Below, piece by piece: positions 7,350 to 13,953 of a stretch of DNA of 15,102 bases (its first letter is position 1; each line of letters opens with the position of its first letter). Under the pieces are notes generated by a model, which was given only the letters and a program-made list of their open reading frames with translations, made no database searches and was not told where the DNA came from. A program made the position numbers and the translations under genes. Source of the DNA: Actinomycetota bacterium (lineage in GTDB: Bacteria; Actinomycetota; Thermoleophilia; UBA2241); the NCBI GenBank assembly GCA_003157715.1, contig PMKK01000234.1, forward strand, positions 5,089 through 20,190. The letters are read 5' to 3'.

Positions 7350-8779
7350 GGCGGTGGTGCGCCGCGCCGCTGCTCGGCGTGGTTGCGGCCGTTCTCGTGG
7401 TGTCCGGCGTGCTGTGGCCGGCCTCGCCGGCGCTGGCGGGCAGCGTGCTGCGCGGTCTCGACGACGGACCGCTGCCGACGCTAACGCCCGACGCGCGCGA
7501 GCAGCATCTGCGGGAGATCAAGGGGCAGCTGCGCGCCGCGGTGCTGCGGGTCGACTGTGAGTGGCCGCTCGCCGAGCCCACCGAGGGTCAGTACAGCGAC
7601 AGCGGCTATCTCGGCGGGGTGGTGGCGACCGTCGAGGCCGCCCATGCTCGCGGTCTCAGGGTGATCGTCACCATGGACTTCGTGCCGAAATGGGCCTCGG
7701 AGACGTCGTACTGGAACACGTTTCCGGTGCGGGGCTACGCGGGCTACCAGGAGTTCTACCCGATGACGGCGTCCGCGCTGGCCTACTACAAGGCCTTCGC
7801 CAAGCATCTGTCGGCCGAGCTCAAGGGCAAGGTCCTAGGCTACGAAGTCTACAACGAGCCGAATCTCTGGGTGCATCTCTTTCCGCAGCGCACCGCCAAC
7901 GACCCCAACTTCTCGGCGCACACCTACTTGCGCTACCTGAAGAGCTTCTACGCCGGCGTGCGGGCGGGCGACCCCGGCGCCAAGGTGATCGCGGGCGCGA
8001 CCGCGCCGACGGGCGCGCCCGCGGGGACCGAGAACGCCTACCAGACCAGCCCGCAGTCGTTTGCCCGCGCCCTCGCCAGGGCCGGTGCGGCGGCCTACTT
8101 CGACATCTACTCACATCACCCGTACGTGCCGGGCGGTTCCCGCAACATGGACCCGGGGCTGCTTCCCGCGAACCCCAGTCACACCGTCTCGCTGGCGAAC
8201 ATCGCGACGCTCCTCAAGATCTTCCCGGGCAAGCGCTTCTACCTCACCGAGTACGGGTTCTCGACCGAGCCCAGCGTGGCCTTCGGTGCGCCGGTGAGCG
8301 AGGTCCAGCAGGCGACGTGGCTCTCGAAGTCGTATGCCCTGGCCGCCCGTCACGCTCAGATCAAGCTGCTGGTCTGGTATCTGCTCCAGGACACCTCGCC
8401 GACCGGCAAACCAAGCAGCCTCGACGGCTGGTATCTCGGCCTGCGCCGGGTCAGCGGCACGGCCAAGCCGTCGTGGTATGCCTTCGCGCGCGGCAATCAC
8501 CTCTCGCTCGCCGCGCCGGCGCGCGCGCGGCGCGGCGCGCGCATCGTGCTGTCGGGCCGCTACACCTGCGCGAGCATCGGCGGCGTAGCCGGCCGACGCC
8601 TGCTGGTCGAGTGCCGCAAGGGCGCCGGAGCCTGGCGGGTAGCGACCGCCGTCACGACCGGAGTCGGCGGCCGCTATGCGGCCCGGGTGGTCCTGGGGGC
8701 GACCGAGCGCTGGCGCGTCGTGTTCGCCGGCGTGGTGACGAGTCGCGTGCGGCTCGTCACGGCGCGCCGGGCGAGCTGA
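7346..8779 (+). CDS. Secreted clan GH-A glycoside hydrolase, PslG/GH39-like
   Basis: The product is 477 aa. An N-terminal signal peptide (RRW, then a hydrophobic core, with likely cleavage after Ala31 in SPALA-G) sends it out of the cell. The (beta/alpha)8 domain has the clan GH-A pair: acid/base Glu171 in EVYNEPNLW and nucleophile Glu302 in YLTEYGFST, 131 residues apart, with the conserved SHHPY between them. The overall pattern resembles the PslG-type endoglycosidases found with exopolysaccharide genes, or 'cellulase family' proteins. Residues from about 390 form a separate beta-rich Ig-like C-terminal domain after an ARARRGARI linker. The GTG start overlaps the ispG stop by 4 bp and has GAGGAG 8 bp upstream. 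The gene converges on the polysaccharide block with only 22 bp between, so the likely substrate is that polymer. The exact GH family and the substrate are inferred. Confidence 0.83.
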   Translation: MRRWCAAPLLGVVAAVLVVSGVLWPASPALAGSVLRGLDDGPLPTLTPDAREQHLREIKGQLRAAVLRVDCEWPLAEPTEGQYSDSGYLGGVVATVEAAHARGLRVIVTMDFVPKWASETSYWNTFPVRGYAGYQEFYPMTASALAYYKAFAKHLSAELKGKVLGYEVYNEPNLWVHLFPQRTANDPNFSAHTYLRYLKSFYAGVRAGDPGAKVIAGATAPTGAPAGTENAYQTSPQSFARALARAGAAAYFDIYSHHPYVPGGSRNMDPGLLPANPSHTVSLANIATLLKIFPGKRFYLTEYGFSTEPSVAFGAPVSEVQQATWLSKSYALAARHAQIKLLVWYLLQDTSPTGKPSSLDGWYLGLRRVSGTAKPSWYAFARGNHLSLAAPARARRGARIVLSGRYTCASIGGVAGRRLLVECRKGAGAWRVATAVTTGVGGRYAARVVLGATERWRVVFAGVVTSRVRLVTARRAS

Positions 8780-8801
8780 GGCCGCGGCGGTCCGGCCGAC
8801 G

Positions 8802-9788
8802 TTACGACGGCGTGCCGTTCGGCAGCGCATCCTCGTGGCGCAAGCCGGTCAGCGAGTGTGACTTGTTCGTGCGCTCAAAGGCGATCATGTCGGTGAGCCC
8901 CTCCTCGAGGGTGACCCGGGGCTCCCAGCCGAGCTTCTCGCGCGCCCGGGCGATGTTCGGGCGACGTACCTTAGGGTCGTCGACCGGCAGGGCCGAGTAG
9001 ACTACCTGGCTCTCGGAGTCCGTGAGGCGGATGACCGTCTCGGCGAGTTCGCCCAGGGTGAGCTCGGCCGGGTTGCCGATGTTGACCGGTTCGTGTTCGC
9101 CGCTCTCGGCCAGCCGGTGGAGCCCGTCGATCAGATCGCTCACATGGCAGAAGCTGCGCGTCTGCGTGCCGTCGCCGAAGACCGTGATCGGCTTGTTGCC
9201 CAGCGCCTGGCGCACGAAGGTGGGCACGGCACGCCCGTCGTTGGGGCGCATGTGGGGACCGTAGGTGTTGAAGATCCGCGCGATACACGTGTCGACGCCC
9301 TGCTGGCGATGGTAGGCCATGGTCAGGGCCTCGGAGTAGCGCTTGGACTCGTCGTAGACGCCGCGCGGTCCGATTGGGTTGACGTTGCCCCAGTAGTCCT
9401 CGGATTGAGGATGCTGGAGCGGGTCGCCGTAGACCTCCGACGTCGACGCCAGCAAGAAGCGCGCGCGCTTGAACTTGGCGATACCGAGGGCATGATGGGT
9501 GCCGTAGGAGCCCACCTTGAGCGTGTGCAGCGGCAGGCGCAGGTAGTCGATGGGGCTTGCCGGGCTCGCCAGATGAAAGACGAAGTCGACGTCCTCGGCG
9601 AGATCGACGTGATCGACCAGATCGACGTTGCGAAACTCGAACTCCGGCTGACGCAGGTGTTCGATGTTCTGCAACGAGCCCGTGTCCAGGTTGTCGAGGC
9701 AGATGACCCTGTGGCCCTTGGCCAGCAGATACTCGCAGAGGTGAGAGCCGAGAAAGCCGGCGCCACCCGTGACCACCGAGGTCGTCAC
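8802..9788 (-). CDS. UDP-glucuronic acid decarboxylase-like SDR (UDP-xylose synthase)
   Basis: The enzyme is expected to convert UDP-glucuronate to UDP-xylose via the 4-keto intermediate, with bound NAD. The product is 328 aa from the GTG at 9788, typical of bacterial UXS. Motifs are GGAGFLG (residues 8-14), [20 protein letters not shown], the active-site YDESK (Tyr145, Lys149), FNTYGPHM, and the VRRPNI stretch near the C-terminus. The frame stays open to 9845, but GTG 9788 has AAAGGAG 5 bp upstream and begins one residue before the first beta-strand, so it is preferred. It is 88 bp downstream of the sugar-transferase gene on the same strand, probably in one operon. It would supply a pentose donor for the polymer. 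A dTDP-glucose dehydratase relative is less likely given the SPIDYLRLP motif. Confidence 0.9.
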   Translation of the reverse strand: MTTSVVTGGAGFLGSHLCEYLLAKGHRVICLDNLDTGSLQNIEHLRQPEFEFRNVDLVDHVDLAEDVDFVFHLASPASPIDYLRLPLHTLKVGSYGTHHALGIAKFKRARFLLASTSEVYGDPLQHPQSEDYWGNVNPIGPRGVYDESKRYSEALTMAYHRQQGVDTCIARIFNTYGPHMRPNDGRAVPTFVRQALGNKPITVFGDGTQTRSFCHVSDLIDGLHRLAESGEHEPVNIGNPAELTLGELAETVIRLTDSESQVVYSALPVDDPKVRRPNIARAREKLGWEPRVTLEEGLTDMIAFERTNKSHSLTGLRHEDALPNGTPS

Positions 9789-9793
9789 AAGCG

Positions 9794-9800
9794 CTCCTTT
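9794..9800 (-). promoter_or_regulatory. Ribosome binding site that fixes the start of the UDP-glucuronate decarboxylase gene
   Basis: The minus strand reads AAAGGAG, then 5 bases, then GTG at 9788. This is the strongest Shine-Dalgarno match in the window and decides against the longer frame that begins at 9845. Confidence 0.8.
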
Positions 9801-9876
9801 CGGTCGGACATGTTGCGCACAGGCGGCAGCGACATCGGACGACAATGCTGCGCGCGGGTTCGCTTTGGGGTTTGAG

Positions 9877-11343
9877 TCAGCACGCGCCGCGCAGCCCGCA
9901 GACCGCGACGACCGTCCTTGCCAGGATCGAAAGGTCGGCGACGATCGACCACGATTCGATGTACCGAAAGTCGAGCGCGATCATGTCGGCAAACGACAGG
10001 TCACTGCGCCCGCTCACCTGCCAGAGCCCGGTGATCCCGGGAAGCACGACGTGACGGCGCTTGTCGAAGTCGTCCATGAGGCGGAAGTCGCGCAGCGGCA
10101 ACGGACGAGGGCCGACGAGGCTCATGTCCCCTTTCAGCACGTTGAGAAGCTGGGGGAACTCGTCGAGGCTCGTGCGGCGCAGCAGCCGGCCGACCGGCGT
10201 GACGCGCGGGTCATGACGGATCTTGAAGAGAGTGCCGCCCGCTTCGTTCAGAGGCTCGAATTCGGCCTGACGAGCCGCGGCGTCGCGTCGCATGGTGCGG
10301 AACTTGTACAAGCGGAACGGGCGCTGGCCCAGGCCGATGCGCTGGTCTACGAACAGCACCGGCCCGCGAGAGGTGAGCTTGATGAGCATCGCGATGATCA
10401 GCATGAGGGGCAGGAGGAGCACGATGAGGATCGTGCCGCCGATAAGGTCGAAACAGCGCTTCGTGACGAAATGAAAGTGCGCCAGCTCTGAGGGCGCGGC
10501 GGCAAACAGGGGTGTCGCATCGTCCGGGATGAGACAGATGCGCTCGCGCGTCAGTTCGGCATCGACCGCGGCGATCTTGAGGCCGACGTGGCGGCGCCGA
10601 CAGGCGTCGACCAACCCCGGCAACCTTCCGCGCGTCAGGTCGAGGTCACAGAGGATGAGCTCGACCGGCTGCTGCGCGTCGATCACTGCTTCGAGGTCGT
10701 TGGCCAGGCCGAGGATCTCGAGGCCGTGCTCGTCTTGCCAGCGCCGTGGCATGGCGCGGTCGGTGATGATGCCGCAGATACGAGAGTCGCGAAACTGCGG
10801 CAGTCCGGCGACGAGCAGCTTGACCTGCTCGCAAGAGCCCGGCCGGCCGACGAGCGCGACCGGCCGGAGACCGCTATCGCCGTAGGCGCGGGCGAGCGAC
10901 CAATCGTAGGCGGCGCGGCCGGCGAAGGCCAGTGCGGCGGCCAGGACGATAGTGAGCGCCGCCGCGAGATGATCGAGAGAGAGGCCCATGACCAGCGCCG
11001 CCACCGCGATGACCGCGAGCGCCATGAGCGAGGCGCGGGCCAGCCGCCGGGCGCTGTGGCGCATGAAGCGACGGCCGTAGAGGCCGGTGGCCAGAAAGAC
11101 GAAAACGACGACGAGACAGACGCCCGTCAGCGTCGTCAGTCGCGGATAGGGACGAGCGGGCCCGACGGTCCGCGAGAGCGCCGTCACGAGCAGGGCAGCC
11201 AGCGCTATGGCGGCAACGTCGATGCCGACCAGGACGAACACCGAGAGAAAACGACGGAGATGGTGGCGGTTCAGCAGGGTCGTCGGTGAGAAGTCGGCGG
11301 ACGCCCGGATGTCACGATGAAGAACGACTTCGCGGACGGTCAA
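9877..11343 (-). CDS. Polyprenyl-phosphate sugar-1-phosphate transferase (exopolysaccharide initiation, WbaP/ExoY type)
   Basis: The product is 488 aa from the TTG at 11343. An N-terminal part with several transmembrane helices (about residues 25-160) is followed by a soluble Rossmann-like region ([11 protein letters not shown] onward), matching the layout of PF13727. The C-terminal bacterial sugar transferase domain (PF02397) starts at KRCFDLIGG, with one membrane helix, [18 protein letters not shown], the catalytic Asp394-Glu395 in [12 protein letters not shown], then [10 protein letters not shown] and [13 protein letters not shown]. It transfers a sugar phosphate to undecaprenyl phosphate at the inner membrane face, the first step of repeat-unit assembly. 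GAGGAG lies 9 bp before the TTG; a TTG at 11442 also opens the frame but has no better site and would leave almost no leader after the promoter. It has its own promoter and probably heads an operon with the decarboxylase. The sugar is not readable from sequence. Confidence 0.92.
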   Translation of the reverse strand: MTVREVVLHRDIRASADFSPTTLLNRHHLRRFLSVFVLVGIDVAAIALAALLVTALSRTVGPARPYPRLTTLTGVCLVVVFVFLATGLYGRRFMRHSARRLARASLMALAVIAVAALVMGLSLDHLAAALTIVLAAALAFAGRAAYDWSLARAYGDSGLRPVALVGRPGSCEQVKLLVAGLPQFRDSRICGIITDRAMPRRWQDEHGLEILGLANDLEAVIDAQQPVELILCDLDLTRGRLPGLVDACRRRHVGLKIAAVDAELTRERICLIPDDATPLFAAAPSELAHFHFVTKRCFDLIGGTILIVLLLPLMLIIAMLIKLTSRGPVLFVDQRIGLGQRPFRLYKFRTMRRDAAARQAEFEPLNEAGGTLFKIRHDPRVTPVGRLLRRTSLDEFPQLLNVLKGDMSLVGPRPLPLRDFRLMDDFDKRRHVVLPGITGLWQVSGRSDLSFADMIALDFRYIESWSIVADLSILARTVVAVCGLRGAC

Positions 11344-11352
11344 ACTGCACCG

Positions 11353-11358
11353 CTCCTC
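11353..11358 (-). promoter_or_regulatory. Ribosome binding site supporting the TTG start of the sugar transferase
   Basis: The minus strand reads GAGGAG, 9 bases before the TTG at 11343. No in-frame ATG or GTG lies nearby, so this site is the main reason to place the start here. Confidence 0.6.
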
Positions 11359-11458
11359 ACGCTCAGAGGTGAACGACCACGCGCCGCGCTGAAGTGAGTG
11401 GCCCCTACCCTCGATCTGCAATCCCGGCCGGGCGCCGGGCAACCCCTCGATGCCTATT

Positions 11459-11487
11459 ATTATAGGGAGGCCGTGCGGGGTTCACAA
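11459..11487 (-). promoter_or_regulatory. Sigma70-type promoter for the sugar-transferase operon
   Basis: On the minus strand, TTGTGA (11487-11482) is followed after exactly 17 bp by a perfect TATAAT (11464-11459). Transcription would start near 11452, giving a leader of about 110 nt before the TTG start. The -10 overlaps the small inverted repeat CCTAT-TATT-ATAGG. This is by far the best promoter match in the window; activity is inferred. Confidence 0.7.
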
Positions 11488-11555
11488 TACGGCGGACGGA
11501 GGAGTTCCCAAGGCGCTCGCCGCAGGGGGCACGCCGACGCTTCCGCGGACGGTCG

Positions 11556-12680
11556 TCAGGCACGCGGGCGGCGCTCCTCGATCACGACGCGGGCAAGGCG
11601 CTCGTAGGCGTCGGTCACGACGTCCCAGGAGTGCAGCGACCGGGCGCGCTCGAGCGCGGCGGCACGCAGTTCGACGATGCGCTGTGGGTGGTCGACCAGC
11701 CCCTGCAGAACACGTCGCAGTCCTGCCGCGCCCTCGGCCCCCGGATAGCTCACGCCGGCGCCGCCGAGCACCTCGAGATTGGGCTCGTGGTCGTTGACCA
11801 CGACGCAGTTGCCGGCGCAGATGGCTTCGAGCAGCACCGGGTGGCTGCCGCCGACCTCGCTTGGCACGACGAAGATCTCGGCGTTACGGGCGAGCTCACG
11901 ATACCCCTCGTCGAACAGGTAGCCGGTGAACACGATGCGTGGGTCGTCCCCGAAGGCGGCTCGCAGGCCGTCCTGATAGCGCGCCTCGTAGGGCGCATCG
12001 CCCACCACGACGAGCTGAAGGTCGGTCTTGAGACCGGTGAAAGCCGCGAGCAGGACGTGAGCGTTGTTTTCGGGCACGAGCCGCCCGACGAAGAGGATGT
12101 AGCCGCGCCGGCGCAGCCCAAAGCGCTCCAGATGACGGCCGCTGTCCGGGCCGGCCATGTCGGCGCCGTACGGGATGAACTCGGTGACCGTGCCGTAGCG
12201 CTCGCGGTAGATGCGCTGCACGGCCTCGGAGTCGGTGACCAGCCGATGGGCGCAGCGGCGGGCGTTGCGCTGGGCCCAGCGCAGGTAACTCTTGGCGGGT
12301 CCCGACCACTTGGCGCGCTCCGAGTCGAGCCCGTCGACGTTCAGGATGGTGGGGATGCCCAGCAGCCGCGAGAGGGCGGCCGACGGCGCGTTGCCGACGA
12401 TGAAATAGAGCGCGGCATCGGGGTGCACGGCGCACGCCATGTGCACGGTGGACAGCAGCGTATGCACGAACGTGTCGAGGTGCTTGGTGGCGATCGTCGG
12501 CAAGTGCACGAGCTTCATGCCCCGATACGAACGGTAGTGCGTCGCCACGACGTGCGGCCGGCAGTAGACGGTCACGTCGTGGCCGCGCGCCGCAAGCCGC
12601 GCGCCGATGGCCTCGACGGCGGTCTCGAAACCGCTGTAGGAGGCCGGTACGCCGCGCGTGCCCAGCAGCGCGAGCTTCAT
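11556..12680 (-). CDS. DUF1972-type glycosyltransferase (GT4-like, rhamnosyltransferase-related)
   Basis: The product is 374 aa. It opens with KLALLGTRGVPASYSGFETA, the hallmark N-terminus of DUF1972 glycosyltransferases, which keep a GT-B fold. The C-terminal GT1-type domain is marked by YILFVGRLVPENN, and the donor-site segment EVGGSHPVLLEA. This replaces the usual EX7E but resembles the GGTxPxLLEA form seen in this family. It should transfer a sugar from a nucleotide donor in the cytoplasm to the lipid-linked oligosaccharide. The ATG at 12680 overlaps the stop of the upstream glycosyltransferase by 4 bp (ATGA), so translation is coupled; no strong Shine-Dalgarno sequence is present. The frame is also open far upstream (to 13703), but that part is antisense-free shadow of the neighbouring gene and lacks a glycosyltransferase signature. 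Confidence 0.88.
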   Translation of the reverse strand: MKLALLGTRGVPASYSGFETAVEAIGARLAARGHDVTVYCRPHVVATHYRSYRGMKLVHLPTIATKHLDTFVHTLLSTVHMACAVHPDAALYFIVGNAPSAALSRLLGIPTILNVDGLDSERAKWSGPAKSYLRWAQRNARRCAHRLVTDSEAVQRIYRERYGTVTEFIPYGADMAGPDSGRHLERFGLRRRGYILFVGRLVPENNAHVLLAAFTGLKTDLQLVVVGDAPYEARYQDGLRAAFGDDPRIVFTGYLFDEGYRELARNAEIFVVPSEVGGSHPVLLEAICAGNCVVVNDHEPNLEVLGGAGVSYPGAEGAAGLRRVLQGLVDHPQRIVELRAAALERARSLHSWDVVTDAYERLARVVIEERRPRA

Positions 12681-13876
12681 CGAGCCGACCGGCCGAGCTG
12701 GTCGAGAGCCGTGACCAGGTTGCGGCCGAAGACGTCGCTGCAGAAGCGTTCCTCGAAGACCGCGCGCGCCGCGCGGCGCATGGTATCGAGAGCCGGCCGA
12801 TCGTCCCACAGCGCGCGCACGCGCTGGGCGGTCGCCGACGTGTCGGCGAAGTCGGCGGTCAGACCCGTGCGCCCGTGGTCGATCAGCTCGGGGTTGCCGC
12901 CGCCGGCCGAGGCCGCGACGGGCACGCCGAGCGCGTAGCTTTCGAGGGCGACGAGGCAGCAGGGTTCGGCCCAAAGCGACGGCACGACGGTGAGCAGGCT
13001 GTCGGCCCAGAGGTCGAGCTTGGCCGGCCCGTCGACGAAACCGTGCAGCACGAGGTTCCCCAGGCGGCCGCGGAGCTTCGCTTCGTGCAGACGTCGCGAC
13101 TCCGAGCCGGTGCCGATCAGATGGATCTCGAACTCCGGCAGGGCGGCAGCCAGCGCGGGCAGAAGGTGTACGCCCTTGGCCCTGCACAGCGAGCCGACGA
13201 AGGTGAGCTTTCGCTTGACTTCGGCGGCGCGGCTCCGCCGCCGGCCTTGGGGGTCGGGATCGGCGACCCCGTTGTGGACGACGGCGATGCGCGCGGCGGG
13301 CAGACCGCGGGCCACATGTTCGTCCCTGACGTGCCGGCTGCAGGCTACGTAAGCGTGCGGAGAAGCGCCGAAGCGCCGCCCCATGGCCGCGTCGATGAGC
13401 CGGGCCGTCGTCAGACCGGCGCTCTCGAGCAGCGAGTGGCGGTAGCAGCGATAGACGGTGCAGCCGGCAAACAGGGAGCGCGTGCACAGATCGCAGCCGG
13501 TGTCGTTGCGAAAGGCATACGCCGCGGGGCAGAAGGCGCGATAGTCGTGGAGGTGTGCGACGACGAGAGCCCGGGTGTCTCGCAGGGCATCGTAGACCGC
13601 GCCCGTCAGAAGCGGGACGGTGTTGTGCACGTGGACGACGTCGGGCGAGCCGCCGGACAGTCGCGCCGCGACGTCGCGGCGCGCGCTGGGCGAGTAGAGG
13701 CACGATGCCTTGAGGGCCGCCGCGGCCAGCGGTCGGGCAGAGCCGAAGCCGGCATTGTCGCGGGCTACGAGATCGACGCCGTGGCCGTGGGCCGCAAGGA
13801 AGGCCTGCTCGAGGCGCACCATCCGGTCGACGCCGCTGCCGTGGCGCACGAAGTTGTTGACGAGCAGGACTCTCAC
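12677..13876 (-). CDS. GT4-family glycosyltransferase with Cys-rich N-terminal segment
   Basis: The product is 399 aa with a GT-B fold. The N-terminal domain starts RVLLVNNFVRHGSGVDRMV and has DVVHVHNTVPLL and HLHDYRAFCP. A cluster of cysteines follows at 116, 128, 131, 139 and 144. The C-terminal domain has KLTFVGSLCRAKGV and an EX7E motif at Glu304/Glu312 (EPCCLVALE), the donor nucleotide-sugar site of retaining GT4 enzymes. It probably adds one sugar to the polymer repeat unit. The GTG at 13876 is the only start that keeps the first beta-strand; GAAAG upstream is a weak ribosome site. It is the first gene of the pair overlapping the DUF1972 gene and is divergent from proS, 77 bp away. Donor and acceptor cannot be read from sequence. 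Confidence 0.88.
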   Translation of the reverse strand: MRVLLVNNFVRHGSGVDRMVRLEQAFLAAHGHGVDLVARDNAGFGSARPLAAAALKASCLYSPSARRDVAARLSGGSPDVVHVHNTVPLLTGAVYDALRDTRALVVAHLHDYRAFCPAAYAFRNDTGCDLCTRSLFAGCTVYRCYRHSLLESAGLTTARLIDAAMGRRFGASPHAYVACSRHVRDEHVARGLPAARIAVVHNGVADPDPQGRRRSRAAEVKRKLTFVGSLCRAKGVHLLPALAAALPEFEIHLIGTGSESRRLHEAKLRGRLGNLVLHGFVDGPAKLDLWADSLLTVVPSLWAEPCCLVALESYALGVPVAASAGGGNPELIDHGRTGLTADFADTSATAQRVRALWDDRPALDTMRRAARAVFEERFCSDVFGRNLVTALDQLGRSAR

Positions 13877-13953
13877 CGGCTGACTTTCAAGGCGACCGAA
13901 GCTTAACAGGTATGTTTGCTTCTGGCCGTCGTGGTCTCATATCATCGACGACG
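13877..13953. other. 77-bp divergent intergenic region between the GT4 gene and proS
   Basis: Both genes must be controlled from here unless read-through occurs. The plus strand carries the proS promoter listed separately. On the minus strand, TAAGCT (13905-13900) is a weak -10-like box without a convincing -35, and GAAAG is a weak ribosome site for the GTG at 13876. No tRNA or hairpin was seen. Confidence 0.5.
13916..13945 (+). promoter_or_regulatory. Sigma70-type promoter for a leaderless proS transcript
   Basis: TTGCTT (13916-13921), 18 bp, then TATCAT (13940-13945). The -10 ends 8 bp before the ATG, so the transcript would begin at or within a few bases of the start codon. The bases between (CGACGACG) hold no Shine-Dalgarno sequence. 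This is the same arrangement as before ispG. Confidence 0.55.

Larger units (their letters stand above)
11344..11555 (-). other. 212-bp intergenic region with promoter and about 110-nt leader
   Basis: This is the longest non-coding stretch in the window. It carries an AT-rich island (11454-11464) in very GC-rich surroundings and, on the minus strand, the promoter and leader of the sugar-transferase gene. A direct repeat of GCGGACGG occurs at 11492-11499 and 11545-11552. No stem with a T-run is visible after the upstream glycosyltransferase stop, so read-through from that gene is possible. Confidence 0.6.

Noticed and set aside
8780..8801. Possible bidirectional terminator between the converging hydrolase and decarboxylase genes
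   Set aside because: Only 22 bp of GC-rich DNA without a convincing stem or flanking A/T runs.
11492..11552. Direct repeat GCGGACGG (two copies 53 bp apart) as an operator pair
   Set aside because: Eight-base GC-rich repeats arise by chance here; one copy lies at the very end of the glycosyltransferase gene and there is no symmetry around the promoter.
11556..13703. A single 715-residue minus-strand frame that could suggest a fusion protein
   Set aside because: The first 341 codons are Arg/Pro-rich and run in a second frame through the GT4 gene; the DUF1972 N-terminus starts cleanly at the ATG at 12680 with an ATGA overlap.
12875..13906. Long plus-strand open frame opposite the GT4 gene
   Set aside because: Composition is shadow-like, and the opposite strand encodes an intact GT4 enzyme with EX7E and GT-B motifs.
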